Positions 36,802 through 46,609 are shown, counted from the first letter of the stretch. The stretch is DNA of 64,000 nt from Marinobacter changyiensis (GCF_009193265.1 NZ_VZZZ01000001.1:744001-808000), one strand, 5' to 3'. The notes: generated by a model from the letters alone, not told the origin. Numbers and translations are program-made.

Positions 36802-39550
36802 TCATCTCCCGCAGCACATAGTGCAGGATACCGCCGTGCTTGAAATAGGTCGCTTCATTGGCGGTATCGATCCGTGACTTCAATTTGCAGGTTTCAGTTT
36901 TGCCGTCAGGGTAGGTCACCGTCATTTCCAGTGTCGCCCCGGGCTGAACATCACCAGCCAGGCCTGTAATACTGATGGTTTCTTCACCGGTCAGTTTGAG
37001 GGACTTACGGCTGGCACCGTCCTGGAACTGCAGCGGCATAACACCCATACCGATCAGGTTGGAGCGGTGGATGCGCTCATAGGATTCCGCCACCACAGCC
37101 CTTACGCCCAGCAACCGGGTGCCCTTGGCGGCCCAGTCCCGGCTGGAGCCGGTCCCGTATTCCTTGCCGGCAATGACCACCAGCGGCGTGCCCTCCTCCT
37201 GGTACTTCATGGCAGCGTCGAAAATCGACATTTCTTCGCCGCTGGGCACATGGCGTGTCATGCCGCCTTCAACGCCATCCAGCATCTCATTCCGGATGCG
37301 CACGTTGGCAAAGGTGCCGCGCATCATCACCTGGTGGTTGCCCCTGCGTGAGCCATAGGAATTGAAGTCTTTCGGCATGACGCCGTGCTCCTGGAGGTAC
37401 TTGCCCGCCGGGCTGTCAGCCTTGATTGAGCCGGCTGGCGAGATGTGGTCCGTGGTGACGGAATCTCCCAGCATGGCCAGGATGCGCGCGTCCTTAACGT
37501 CCTCTACCGGCTCCGGCTCGGCCCCCATGCCTTCAAAGAACGGTGGGTGCTGGATGTAGGTGGACGTTTCGGACCACTCATACACTTTACTCTCGGGTAC
37601 CTTGATGGCCTGCCAGGTTTCATCACCGTCAAAGACTGCGGCGTATTCGGTACGGAACATGTCGGTTTTGACTTTTTCCACCGCCTCGGCAATTTCCTGC
37701 TGTGATGGCCAGATGTCCTTGAGGTAGACCGGCTTGCCATCCTTGCCCTCACCCAGGGGTTCAGTGCTCAGATCAAGACGCACATTACCCGCCAGCGCAT
37801 AGGCCACCACCAACGGTGGCGATGCCAACCAGTTGGTTTTGACCAGCGGATGCACCCGGCCTTCAAAATTGCGGTTACCGGACAACACTGAGGCCACCGC
37901 CAGATCGCCCTCGTTAATGGCTTTCTCGATCGGTTCCGCCAGGGGACCCGAGTTACCAATACAGGTAGTGCAGCCATAGCCCACCAGGTTAAAACCGAGT
38001 TTGTCCAGATCGTCCTGGAAGCCACCGGCCTTGAGATATTCCGTCACCACTTTGGAGCCCGGCGCCAGCGAGGTTTTCACCCATGGTTTCACCTCCAGCC
38101 CTTTCTCCAGCGCCTTGCGGGCCACCAGACCGGCGGCCATCATCACACTGGGATTAGACGTATTGGTACAGGAGGTGATTGCCGCAATGACCACTGCGCC
38201 CGGGTTCAGACGGAGCGTCTCGCCCACCAGCTCGATATCCTGACTGGTGTGGTGCTCATAACTTTCGGATATACCGACGGCAGACTGTCCGCCTTCTGCG
38301 ACCATACTGGCGTCGCGCTGATTATTTGGCGCCTGGTCCGTCTGACTCATCAGCAGCTCGAAGGTGGATTTCATATCCTTGAGCGCCACCCGGTCCTGCG
38401 GACGCTTGGGGCCCGCCAGGCTGGCTTCCACATCGCCCATATCCAGTGACAGACTCTCAGTATAGGACGGCTCCTGGCCGGGCTCCCGCCACAGGCCCTG
38501 GGCCTTGGCATAGGCTTCAACCAGGGCAATCTGCTGGTCTTCACGACCGGTCAGGCGAAGGTAGTTGAGGGTCTGATCATCGACCGGAAAGAAGCCACAG
38601 GTGGCACCGTATTCCGGCGCCATATTGGCGATGGTTGCCCGGTCCGCTACCGGCATATCCTTCAGCCCGTCACCATAGAATTCGACGAATTTTCCGACCA
38701 CGCCTTTGTTGCGCAATATTTCTGTGACCGTAAGCACCAGATCGGTGGCGGTGATGCCTTCACGGAGCTTGCCGGTAATCTTGAAACCGACGACTTCCGG
38801 GATCAGCATCGATACCGGCTGTCCCAGCATCGCGGCTTCTGCCTCAATACCGCCGACGCCCCAGCCAAGGATACCGAGGCCGTTGATCATGGTGGTGTGA
38901 GAGTCGGTGCCTACCAATGTGTCCGGAAACGCAAAGGTCTTGCCCTGCTGTTCCTTGGTCCAGACGGTCTGGCCCAGATACTCCAGGTTCACCTGGTGAC
39001 AGATACCGGTGCCCGGTGGCACCACGCGGAAGTTATCAAAAGCCTGCTGCCCCCAACGGAGAAATTCATAACGCTCCTGGTTGCGCTCCATCTCGATCAC
39101 CACGTTGTCCCTGAACGCTGAGGCATCGCCAAAATGGTCCACCATAACCGAGTGGTCGATGACCAGATCCACCGCCGACAGAGGTTTGATCAGGGCGGGG
39201 TCTTTACCGGCTTCCTTCATTGCGTTGCGCATCGCCGCCAGATCCACGACGCCTGGCACACCGGTGAAATCCTGCATCAGAACACGGGCGGGACGGTATT
39301 GGATCTCGGTATCGGAATGACGCTTTTCCAGCCACTGTGCCATGGCTTTGAGATGGGACTCATCAACGGTGGTGCCATCTTCGTTACGGAGCAGGTTTTC
39401 CAGCAGAACCTTGAGGGAAAACGGCAACTTGTCAATGTCTCCGAGGTGCTTGGCAGACTCGGGCAGACTGTAGTAATGGAAGGTCTTGCCGTTCACGTCC
39501 AGGGTTTTCAGCGTCTTGTAGCTATCATGGCTGAGCGTTTCGTTAGACAT
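36788..39550 (-). CDS. acnA: Aconitate hydratase A
   Basis: 920 residues, slightly longer than the 891 of Escherichia coli AcnA. Iron-sulfur cysteine sites are seen as SCTNTSNPS near residue 455 and CTTCIGNSG near residue 520, and the C-terminal swivel domain holds KEYGTGSSRDWAAKG. It interconverts citrate and isocitrate in the TCA cycle. CAGGAGGCGAAC gives a strong ribosome-binding site. The last codons overlap the opposing kinase gene, and a small hairpin at 36780-36796 lies inside the overlap. Confidence 0.97.
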   Translation of the reverse strand: MSNETLSHDSYKTLKTLDVNGKTFHYYSLPESAKHLGDIDKLPFSLKVLLENLLRNEDGTTVDESHLKAMAQWLEKRHSDTEIQYRPARVLMQDFTGVPGVVDLAAMRNAMKEAGKDPALIKPLSAVDLVIDHSVMVDHFGDASAFRDNVVIEMERNQERYEFLRWGQQAFDNFRVVPPGTGICHQVNLEYLGQTVWTKEQQGKTFAFPDTLVGTDSHTTMINGLGILGWGVGGIEAEAAMLGQPVSMLIPEVVGFKITGKLREGITATDLVLTVTEILRNKGVVGKFVEFYGDGLKDMPVADRATIANMAPEYGATCGFFPVDDQTLNYLRLTGREDQQIALVEAYAKAQGLWREPGQEPSYTESLSLDMGDVEASLAGPKRPQDRVALKDMKSTFELLMSQTDQAPNNQRDASMVAEGGQSAVGISESYEHHTSQDIELVGETLRLNPGAVVIAAITSCTNTSNPSVMMAAGLVARKALEKGLEVKPWVKTSLAPGSKVVTEYLKAGGFQDDLDKLGFNLVGYGCTTCIGNSGPLAEPIEKAINEGDLAVASVLSGNRNFEGRVHPLVKTNWLASPPLVVAYALAGNVRLDLSTEPLGEGKDGKPVYLKDIWPSQQEIAEAVEKVKTDMFRTEYAAVFDGDETWQAIKVPESKVYEWSETSTYIQHPPFFEGMGAEPEPVEDVKDARILAMLGDSVTTDHISPAGSIKADSPAGKYLQEHGVMPKDFNSYGSRRGNHQVMMRGTFANVRIRNEMLDGVEGGMTRHVPSGEEMSIFDAAMKYQEEGTPLVVIAGKEYGTGSSRDWAAKGTRLLGVRAVVAESYERIHRSNLIGMGVMPLQFQDGASRKSLKLTGEETISITGLAGDVQPGATLEMTVTYPDGKTETCKLKSRIDTANEATYFKHGGILHYVLREMIKAA

Positions 39551-39733
39551 GTTCGCCTCCTGTAAAGGTGAGTCAGGGAACCCCGGGGCAGTGCCGGTCG
39601 CCGATAATGCAGACAGGTTGGTTGAACGATTCCCGGATATGAAGCCTGTCTTAACTATCGCAGCTATTCACAGGACTTCAACCATTGCCCGGTGAATGTT
39701 CTTTATTGATCCGATGAATGGGTCTGCCAGACC

Positions 39734-41572
39734 CTAGCTTTGTCGATCCCCGTAGAGTTGCGCATAAAGCCCCGCGCTGGCAATCAGCTTATCATGATGA
39801 CCTTCTTCAATAATGCGGCCATCCTCAAACACCACCGCCCTGTCCGCCCGTTTAACCGCACTCAATCGATGGGCGATAATCAGAGTGGTCCGGTTTTCCA
39901 GAAAAGACTCCATCGCTTTATGAAGCTGGAATTCGGTTTCCGCGTCCAACGCCGAGGTCGCTTCATCCAGAATCACCACCGAGGGGTTCGAAAGCACCAT
40001 GCGCGCAATGGCAAGCCGCTGACGCTGGCCACCGGATAACCTGACGCCCTGTCGGCCCACCAAGGTATCCAGCCGGTTCGGCATGGCCGCCACGGTCTGA
40101 TCCAGCTGGGCAATTTGCAAGGCTTCCCACAGGCTGGCTTCCGGCACATCCCGACCGAGTGTCAGGTTCTGACGTAAGGTATCGTTGAACAAGGCGGGAT
40201 GCTGCAGAACCGTCGCCACGTGCTCTCGCAGACACGGCAAACCGATTCGCTGCAAGGGTACACCGTCGATCAGGATTTCACCCCGGTCCGGGGTATACAT
40301 GCCCAGAAGTACCTGCACCAGGGTGGACTTGCCACCTCCACTGGCCCCCACCACCGCGACTTTCTCGCCGGCTTCGATGTGCAGGTTGATGCCCCGCAGG
40401 ATGTCCTCATCCTCGCTGTACCGGAAATGGATATCCCTCAGCGTGACACTGACCGTATGGCGGCCCCGAAACGGATTCTCGAGTGCCTGATAACGAGGCT
40501 CCTGCTTGAGCTCCAGCAGCCGGTTGATCCGAGCCAGGGCTGCGTTGGCAGCGTAAAAGGCATACTGCATGTTGAGCATTTCCTGGACCGGAGTCAGCAT
40601 GAACCAGAGGTAGCCAAACACCGCAAACATCATCCCGATGCTGAGGTCACTGAGCAACACCGCCACCATGGCGGCCGCCCTGAAGGCGTCGACTCCAAAC
40701 TGGAACAAGGCAAAACTCGCCCGGCTGGCGGCATCGCTGCGCCATTCAAACTGCACGGCGTGGTCCCGCACATCCCGGGCCCGGCGGATCAGATGCTGCA
40801 AATAATGCCCTTCCCGATTGGCGGCCCGCAGCTGGTGAATAGCGTCCAGGGTTTCTGACAAGGCGCTCTGGAATACCTCATAGGCGCTGTTCTCCTTGCG
40901 CTTGAGCTCTTTGACCTGCTTGCCAATGATCGTGGTGATGAAAATCACCAGCGGGTTGAACAGCAAAATCAGCAGCGCCAGCTGCCAATGTACCCACAGC
41001 AACACAATGGCAGTGCCCAGCACCGTCAGGCTGGCCACCAGAAACCGGCTGATGGTGCTGCCGAGGAACTGGTCGATGGTATCCAGGTCGGTGATGAAAT
41101 GACTGCTGATTGCGCCAGAACCCAGGGTTTCGTATTCGGACATGGCAACGTGCTGTATACGCCCGAGTAACCGCGAGCGCATACGAAACACCACGTCCTT
41201 GGAAATCTTTGAAAATTGCAGTGACTGCATGACGTTGAAGCCCAGCGCAGCCAGCCGCATAAGAAACGCCGCTATCACCATCAATCCGATGTAAACCACA
41301 GGCTCATGCCAGGCCGCAGGTAATAGCGACTGCATGACCGGCAATACGGGACCGGCCTTATCAAGCAGGACCTCATCCACCAGAACCGGTAACAGCAACG
41401 GGATGGGCACACTGACCAGAGTCGCCAGGATGGCAAGAATGTTGGCCCGCACCAACCGGGGCCGGTGCTTGAGAGCCAGCGCAGCGATGGTCTTCCAATT
41501 GTAACCCCTGGTTTCCACACCGGAGACCTTCGCTACTGGCGGCACCTTGCCGGCTTTATCAATTGACTCCAA
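39734..41572 (-). CDS. ABC exporter, fused membrane and ATPase domains (MsbA-like)
   Basis: 612 residues: a six-helix exporter domain (about 40-340) then an ATPase with Walker A GASGGGKST, signature LSGGQRQRLAIA and Walker B VVILDEATSALD. A half-transporter that works as a homodimer, exporting lipid, drug or peptide; substrate cannot be told. The start is a TTG with a strong GGAGGAG ahead of it. It precedes acnA on the same strand with 183 bases between. Confidence 0.9.
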   Translation of the reverse strand: MESIDKAGKVPPVAKVSGVETRGYNWKTIAALALKHRPRLVRANILAILATLVSVPIPLLLPVLVDEVLLDKAGPVLPVMQSLLPAAWHEPVVYIGLMVIAAFLMRLAALGFNVMQSLQFSKISKDVVFRMRSRLLGRIQHVAMSEYETLGSGAISSHFITDLDTIDQFLGSTISRFLVASLTVLGTAIVLLWVHWQLALLILLFNPLVIFITTIIGKQVKELKRKENSAYEVFQSALSETLDAIHQLRAANREGHYLQHLIRRARDVRDHAVQFEWRSDAASRASFALFQFGVDAFRAAAMVAVLLSDLSIGMMFAVFGYLWFMLTPVQEMLNMQYAFYAANAALARINRLLELKQEPRYQALENPFRGRHTVSVTLRDIHFRYSEDEDILRGINLHIEAGEKVAVVGASGGGKSTLVQVLLGMYTPDRGEILIDGVPLQRIGLPCLREHVATVLQHPALFNDTLRQNLTLGRDVPEASLWEALQIAQLDQTVAAMPNRLDTLVGRQGVRLSGGQRQRLAIARMVLSNPSVVILDEATSALDAETEFQLHKAMESFLENRTTLIIAHRLSAVKRADRAVVFEDGRIIEEGHHDKLIASAGLYAQLYGDRQS

Positions 41573-41822
41573 TACTCCTCCTGCCCGGCTGCCTATCCGG
41601 TTTGCTGACCAATAAAATGCCCTACGCTAAAGGCTTAACGAAGAGATACGGCCCAAATGCCCGGATCGCCCAGCGCCTATGGTAACTCATGGGCCTGTGA
41701 CCGGGCACAAGCAGCGTTATCCGCAGCGCCGGCACTCGATATGCGGCGTCGCTGGCCCCACATCGCTTCATCTGCGATCATTACGACCTGTTCACTGATA
41801 CCCACCGGCACCTGGCGACACT

Positions 41823-43292
41823 GTGAAAAACGACTGTCATTATCACCCCGGCGAACCTGCCAAATGGCACTGTGGCGAATGCCTGATTCATTACTGCACC
41901 GGGTGCATACCGGATGCAGATACTCGCAAGCGTCACGGCCTGTGCCCGAAATGCGGGCGCTCCATGCGATACCTGGGTGCCGCGACCGAGGTGGTCCCTT
42001 TCTGGAATCGGTTGTCGGCATTTTTCCGTTATCCCTTCCACATGGATCCGCTCATCGTTATCGCCATCTGCACTATTGTGCCGATGATACTCAGCGCCAA
42101 TATCGTTGGCCTGATCGTCACGCTTCTATTGTTGGTGGCACTGTTCAAATACACCTACGCCGTGATTCGGCATACCGCCGACGGGCATATGACGCCACCG
42201 CCTCTGGCAACCGCCTTCAGCGGCGGCGGCTTCGAGATTGTTTTCCTCCAGTTGCTGGTCTTTTTGCTGATGGGCGGACTGGTCTTCAGTGCCGCACTGA
42301 TTGGCGGACCCTTCCTCGCCATGCTGGTGCTGGCCTTTGTGGTGCTGGCGCTGCCGGCCAGCATCATGGTGTTGGCCATGGAGCATTCCGTCGGCGCAGC
42401 CGTTAACCCGATGAACCTGGCGGTACTGATCTCCCGAATCGGGTGGCCTTACTTTCTGCTTTATGGCTATCTGATCCTGCTGACCCTGGCTTCCGGGGCC
42501 GCCCAGGAATTTGCAGTCCATCATTTCGAGCCGCAAATCGCGCAGCCCTTGGCAGGCTTCCTGAACAGTACCTTTACGCTGATTCTGTTCCACATGCTCG
42601 GCTACCTGTTGTTCCAGTATCAGGAAGAACTCGGTTTCGCCAGCGATTTCCAAGGCGACGAAGCACCGGACCTAGATCATCAACGTGACCGCAGCCTGCG
42701 CTTTGACGCTGACCTGAATATGAATCTGAAGGATGGCAATTACGACCGGGTGTTTTCGATGCTCAAAGAGGCCCTCCAGCAGGACTCGAAGAATGCCCAA
42801 CGCATCGGCCAGCTCTACCTGCTGCTCAAAGCCCGCAACGATACCGCCGAGCTTTACCGCTATCACCCGCGATTGCTGCAATGGCTGGCTGAGCGCAATG
42901 ATGCCCGCGGTTTGACTGAGTTGCTGGCTACCCTGGAGAAAGCAGAACCCGGCTTTCGCGTGGAAGAGCCGGAACTGGCAGTCAGGTGCGCTGGTGCACT
43001 CTATCGACAGGGTGAATACAAGGCCGTACTGAAGCTCCTGCAGGATTTCCACAAACGGTTCCCGGACAGTGAACACCTGGCCCCGGCCTACCTGCTGGTC
43101 GCCCAGGCATTGGCTAACGGCCTGGACCAGTGGGACAAGGCCATCGCGTTTTTGAAGTTCGTCCAGAAGAAGTGCGCCCAACATCCATTGCAGGCGCAGA
43201 TAGCCATCTACCTCACCCAGGCGGAAAACCGGGAGCCTTTGAAAGGCCCCAAAGCCAACTTTGCTGAGGGGGATGGCTCCCTTCGCGACTGA
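41823..43292 (+). CDS. Membrane protein with N-terminal zinc-ribbon and C-terminal TPR-like region
   Basis: 489 residues. The first 45 residues carry a B-box-like set of metal ligands (CHYH, HCGEC, HYCTGC, CPKCG). Residues about 65-270 hold six hydrophobic segments. From about 300 to the end it is soluble and helical with TPR-like spacing (DAFF-type helices such as YRQGEYKAVLKLLQDF). GTG start, with a weak ribosome-binding site. No known function. The final codons, including the stop, fall within a REP palindrome. Confidence 0.75.
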   Translation: MKNDCHYHPGEPAKWHCGECLIHYCTGCIPDADTRKRHGLCPKCGRSMRYLGAATEVVPFWNRLSAFFRYPFHMDPLIVIAICTIVPMILSANIVGLIVTLLLLVALFKYTYAVIRHTADGHMTPPPLATAFSGGGFEIVFLQLLVFLLMGGLVFSAALIGGPFLAMLVLAFVVLALPASIMVLAMEHSVGAAVNPMNLAVLISRIGWPYFLLYGYLILLTLASGAAQEFAVHHFEPQIAQPLAGFLNSTFTLILFHMLGYLLFQYQEELGFASDFQGDEAPDLDHQRDRSLRFDADLNMNLKDGNYDRVFSMLKEALQQDSKNAQRIGQLYLLLKARNDTAELYRYHPRLLQWLAERNDARGLTELLATLEKAEPGFRVEEPELAVRCAGALYRQGEYKAVLKLLQDFHKRFPDSEHLAPAYLLVAQALANGLDQWDKAIAFLKFVQKKCAQHPLQAQIAIYLTQAENREPLKGPKANFAEGDGSLRD

Positions 43293-43404
43293 AGTCGCTC
43301 CTACAAGGGGCGGAACCAAGGTGCTTCGGTCGTTGTAGGAGCGGTTTCAACCGCGATCAGGGCAACCGCCTTCGTACAGACTCGCGACTGAAGTCGCTTC
43401 TACA
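43284..43404. repeat. REP cluster 1 (three palindromic units)
   Basis: Units at 43284-43306 (CGCGACTGAAGTCGC core, then TCCTACA), 43334-43359 (TGTAGGAGCGGTTTCAACC core) and 43383-43404 (CGCGACTGAAGTCGC, then TTCTACA). Each is a short imperfect hairpin next to a TAGGAG/CTCCTA tail, as in Pseudomonas REPs. About 76 bases from 43333 recur, inverted, in the second cluster at 45816-45896 with only about three differences. It lies between the zinc-ribbon protein gene and the OmpA-like gene. Confidence 0.88.
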
Positions 43405-43440
43405 GGGGCTGCCTTGGCGCAGGTCGCCGGTTAACCAAGT

Positions 43441-44172
43441 CTATTGGGCCTTGGCCATGTGGCCGGTGTGGTATTCAAGCTCCAGGCGACGGTTAGCGGC
43501 ATGGTCTTCCGGTTTGGTCAGAGGTTTGCTGCTGCCCCAGCCGGTGGTGCGGATCTGGGCATCGTTTACGCCCTCGGCCTTTAACAGCTTGGCGGCAGCG
43601 CTGGCCCGCAACTTGGCCAGGAAGATGTTGTAATCGTCGGCCCCGAACTGGTCAGTATGAGCGTGGATATGCACCGTTACCTCTGGGTGGGCGCGCAGGT
43701 AGGCCGCGTGCTTGCGCAGTAGGTCCTGATCCTCGTCATTCAGGTCGTGCTTGTCAAAACTATAGTGAAACCGGGTCCGGTGCGGACGGCGTGGTGTGTC
43801 GTCTGTGGTGTTCACCGGCATAACCATGCCGGCTTCCAGCGCAGCGGATTTTGCGATCAGTTCCGGATCATCCATTACCAATACAGTCATGTCGGTGTCC
43901 TTGTTCGATGTTTTCAGGCTATCTGATTGCTGGGCTGAACTATTGTCGCTTGCGGCCGCGACCACAATTGGCGATTGGTCGATAGTCGTCCCTTCAGTGG
44001 GCTTTGGTGGCGTGGTGTTGGAGCCGGACGTTGCCATTGGCTGAAGGGCGTCTTGGGGCTGTTCAGCGGTGCTGGAACAACCGGCAAGGGTGGCCAGCAA
44101 CGCACTGCCGCATACTGTCAGCCAGATCGGTTGTAGGGATTGAATGCGATTTCTGTGACGGGATTGTGACAT
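43441..44172 (-). CDS. OmpA-family lipoprotein
   Basis: 243 residues with a lipobox (LATLAGC, Cys near residue 31), a Ser/Thr/Pro-rich linker to about residue 130, and a C-terminal OmpA-like peptidoglycan-binding domain (HIHAHTDQFG near 168, AANRRLELEY at the end). It is expected in the outer membrane, bound to the cell wall. Divergent from the rhomboid gene and enclosed with it between the inverted REP clusters. Confidence 0.88.
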   Translation of the reverse strand: MSQSRHRNRIQSLQPIWLTVCGSALLATLAGCSSTAEQPQDALQPMATSGSNTTPPKPTEGTTIDQSPIVVAAASDNSSAQQSDSLKTSNKDTDMTVLVMDDPELIAKSAALEAGMVMPVNTTDDTPRRPHRTRFHYSFDKHDLNDEDQDLLRKHAAYLRAHPEVTVHIHAHTDQFGADDYNIFLAKLRASAAAKLLKAEGVNDAQIRTTGWGSSKPLTKPEDHAANRRLELEYHTGHMAKAQ

Positions 44173-44291
44173 CTCTGAATTCTCCTGATCTGCGTGTTGA
44201 TGTGTCAGGATCTATTTGAACGCGAAAATAAGGCCATGCTGTGGTAAAAAGCAGACCAGATCCGACCAATTATGATGAAATGTGACCACCG

Positions 44292-45740
44292 ATGCTGATT
44301 GTTCCCGTTGAAAACACCATAAACTGGAAACGCCCGCCCTGGGTCACCCTTGGATTAATGCTGGCTTGTCTGCTGGTGTTCATCTTCTACCAGGGCTCCG
44401 ACCCCCGATTGATGACGACAGCGCTCGAGCGCTATCTGGCGTCCGACCTGATTGAACTGGAAGCCCCGGTTTACGAGCACTATCTCCAGCGCGAGATCAA
44501 TCTGGAGGGTGAATCCGGTCGCCTTGAGGAATTACAGTCGTTCCGGCAAGCGACGGCTGAGGACAACCGCCTCTGGATGGCTGTCAGCCTGCTGTCGGAC
44601 CGTCAATTCTACAGTTACATGCAAGCCAACCAGTCGCTGATCTGGGCGTCCCGGGAGCAACAACTCTGGCAGTCTCAAAGGCCGCCAATCCAGGAAGAGC
44701 TGATCGAGCAGCTCAGCGCCAACCGGGTGGGGCTGATTCCTGACGAGCTGAGCCTTTCCAGTCTGATTACCTATCAGTTTCTCCATGGTGGCTGGGGGCA
44801 CTTGCTGGGCAACCTGGTCTTCCTGTTCCTGCTGGGCTTCACCGTTGAAAAGGCCATGGGCCCTGGCCGGTACCTGTTGGCGTACCTGCTTTGCGGCGCG
44901 TTATCGGGGCTGGTTTACACCGCCTTTTCGATAGGCAGCAAAATGCCCTTGGTAGGCGCTTCCGGTTCGATTTCCGGCCTGATGGGTATGTACGTGGCTA
45001 TTTACGGGCTTCGAAAAATCCGGTTTTTCTATTTTTTCGGTGTTTACTTCAACTACTTTCGGGCGCCTGCCCTGGCCTTGTTGCCGGTGTGGCTGGGCAA
45101 GGAACTTTACGATTACTGGTTTGCCGGTGCTACCGGTATTGCCTACATGGCTCACGCCGGCGGGCTGCTGGCCGGGGCAGGGTTAGTGCTGATCCTGGGC
45201 AAGAGCTGGTTCCAGGTGAAAGAGACGTTTTTTGAACCGGAACAAGACGAGCAGGATGAGCGTTTCACCACCAGTTATGCCCAGGCCATGGGAAGCCTGG
45301 GACGAATGGAGTTCGAACTGGCGGAGCGGCAGTTCGAGGCGCTTCGCCAAAGTTATCCGGACCGCCCCATACTTCTTGAGCATTTGTATCAACTTGCCAA
45401 GTTACGGCCCGACCTGCCCACTTACCGGGAACGGGCACGAGAATTGATGGCGTTTGCGCTCAGCAGTAAACAGTCGGAGCGTATGATAGAGGTCTGGCAG
45501 GAATACCTGGCAAAAGGCGCTGCCTATGGGCCGCTGTCAGCGGAGGACCATAATCGGGTGTTGTTTGCCTGTTTGCGGAACGACGACCTGAAAACCGCCG
45601 AAAAAGCGTTTGAGCGGTTACGGGAGTGCGGCGATAACACGCTCGCCAGCGAAGCCTGTAGGTTGCTCGCAAACGAATTCGAAAAACGCCAGATGGCCCT
45701 CAAGGCCCGCCATTACCGACAGCTGCTCGAGACCACCTGA
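44292..45740 (+). CDS. Rhomboid-family intramembrane serine protease with TPR-like C-terminus
   Basis: 482 residues. After one membrane helix (about 18-36) comes a large periplasmic loop to about residue 155, then the six-helix rhomboid core. HGGWGHLLGN, nucleophile Ser near 224 (GASGSISGLMG) and His near 287 (YMAHAGG) form the catalytic set. Residues 325-482 are soluble with TPR-like helices. Rhomboids cleave membrane-spanning substrates. This is much larger than rhombosortases of about 190 residues. The substrate is unknown. Confidence 0.9.
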   Translation: MLIVPVENTINWKRPPWVTLGLMLACLLVFIFYQGSDPRLMTTALERYLASDLIELEAPVYEHYLQREINLEGESGRLEELQSFRQATAEDNRLWMAVSLLSDRQFYSYMQANQSLIWASREQQLWQSQRPPIQEELIEQLSANRVGLIPDELSLSSLITYQFLHGGWGHLLGNLVFLFLLGFTVEKAMGPGRYLLAYLLCGALSGLVYTAFSIGSKMPLVGASGSISGLMGMYVAIYGLRKIRFFYFFGVYFNYFRAPALALLPVWLGKELYDYWFAGATGIAYMAHAGGLLAGAGLVLILGKSWFQVKETFFEPEQDEQDERFTTSYAQAMGSLGRMEFELAERQFEALRQSYPDRPILLEHLYQLAKLRPDLPTYRERARELMAFALSSKQSERMIEVWQEYLAKGAAYGPLSAEDHNRVLFACLRNDDLKTAEKAFERLRECGDNTLASEACRLLANEFEKRQMALKARHYRQLLETT

Positions 45741-45768
45741 CCGCGGCGCTTGTGGCGGCCGGAGCATC

Positions 45769-45892
45769 TGATCGCGGTTGAAACCGCTTCTACAACAACC
45801 AAAGCACCCTGGTTGCACCCCTGTAGGAGCGACTTCAGTCGCGAATCTGTACGAAGGCGGTGGCCCTGATCGCGGTTGAAACCGCTCCTACA
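45769..45892. repeat. REP cluster 2 (three palindromic units, inverted copy of cluster 1)
   Basis: Units at 45769-45796, 45822-45844 and 45868-45892. The middle and last units with their spacer (about 45816-45896) are an inverted near-copy of cluster 1 from 43333, sharing even the spacer sequence CGCCTTCGTACAGA in reverse complement. Together the two clusters bracket the OmpA-like and rhomboid genes. Confidence 0.88.
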
Positions 45893-45912
45893 ACAACACA
45901 TTGATTGCTGCC

Positions 45913-45950
45913 AATGTAAGAAGGCCACTCTCCGATGGCCTTCTTACATT
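45913..45950. terminator. Strong bidirectional terminator between rhomboid and MAPEG genes
   Basis: Arms 45913-45927 and 45936-45950 pair perfectly over 15 bp around an eight-base loop. It serves the convergent rhomboid and MAPEG genes. Confidence 0.85.
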
Positions 45951-45973
45951 CTACGATTGGTGACAGTTACCGT

Positions 45974-46363
45974 TTAGAGCGCGTTAATCAGCACCAGCAC
46001 GGCCATCACCAGAATTGCCAGCCAGTTCAGCAGGATACCCACCAGCCTCGCCGGGTGGGCACCGCCACGGCCTTTATGCATGCCCCAGGCATGAAGGAGA
46101 CGCCCCGCGATAAAGGCCAGGCCGACCAGATACACCCATTGCGTGTTTACACCATTGAGCTCGCCCACCCCCAGCAGGATCAGAGTGATCGGCGCGTATT
46201 CGGTCAGGTTGCCGTGGGCGCGAACGGCGGATTCGAAATCCCGATCTTCCGTAAAGCCCAACCCTTTCTTGTATTTGAGCCGGAAACTAGACACACGATA
46301 GGCCAGGAACAACATCAGAAAGCCGGTAATACTGGCATAGACCGCCGTTACAGGAATAATCAT
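45974..46363 (-). CDS. MAPEG family membrane protein
   Basis: 129 residues, four hydrophobic segments, with the MAPEG signature RAHGNLTEYAP near residue 48. The family includes glutathione-dependent membrane enzymes; bacterial members are mostly uncharacterised. It starts three bases after the GlsB-like gene, so the two are one operon. Confidence 0.9.
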   Translation of the reverse strand: MIIPVTAVYASITGFLMLFLAYRVSSFRLKYKKGLGFTEDRDFESAVRAHGNLTEYAPITLILLGVGELNGVNTQWVYLVGLAFIAGRLLHAWGMHKGRGGAHPARLVGILLNWLAILVMAVLVLINAL

Positions 46364-46366
46364 GGT

Positions 46367-46609
46367 TTAAGCCTTCTTGATGGCACTGACAATGGCGAGT
46401 AACAACACCGCGCCAGCCGTCGCCGTTACCAATTCACCGACAGCACCCTGAGCTGCCAGCCCGAGCAACCGGAATACAAAGCCGCCAATAATGGAGCCGA
46501 CGATACCGATGCCGATATTAGCCAGCACCCCGAAACCGCGCCCCTTCATAATCAGGCCAGCGAGCCAGCCGGCGACACCACCGATGATCAGGAACAGAAT
46601 AAGATTCAT
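46367..46609 (-). CDS. GlsB/YeaQ/YmgE family stress-response membrane protein
   Basis: 80 residues, glycine-rich, two or three membrane segments: GGVAGWLAGLIMKGRGFG and NIGIGIVGSIIGGF are the family hallmarks. Members are often induced by acid or general stress. Cotranscribed with the MAPEG gene downstream. Confidence 0.9.
   Translation of the reverse strand: MNLILFLIIGGVAGWLAGLIMKGRGFGVLANIGIGIVGSIIGGFVFRLLGLAAQGAVGELVTATAGAVLLLAIVSAIKKA

Noticed and set aside
39720..39734. GGGTCT-GCC-AGACCC hairpin at the ABC exporter stop
   Set aside because: Only six pairs and no T tract; may contribute to message ending but is too weak to call.
43441..44172. OmpA-like lipoprotein as an accessory of the dedicated sortase system
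   Set aside because: OmpA-like partners are known in some such systems, but this gene is more than 3 kb away, separated by five genes and a REP cluster.
44292..45740. Rhomboid as a rhombosortase linked with the nearby sortase
   Set aside because: Protein is far too large and no target with a GlyGly-CTERM signal is encoded nearby.
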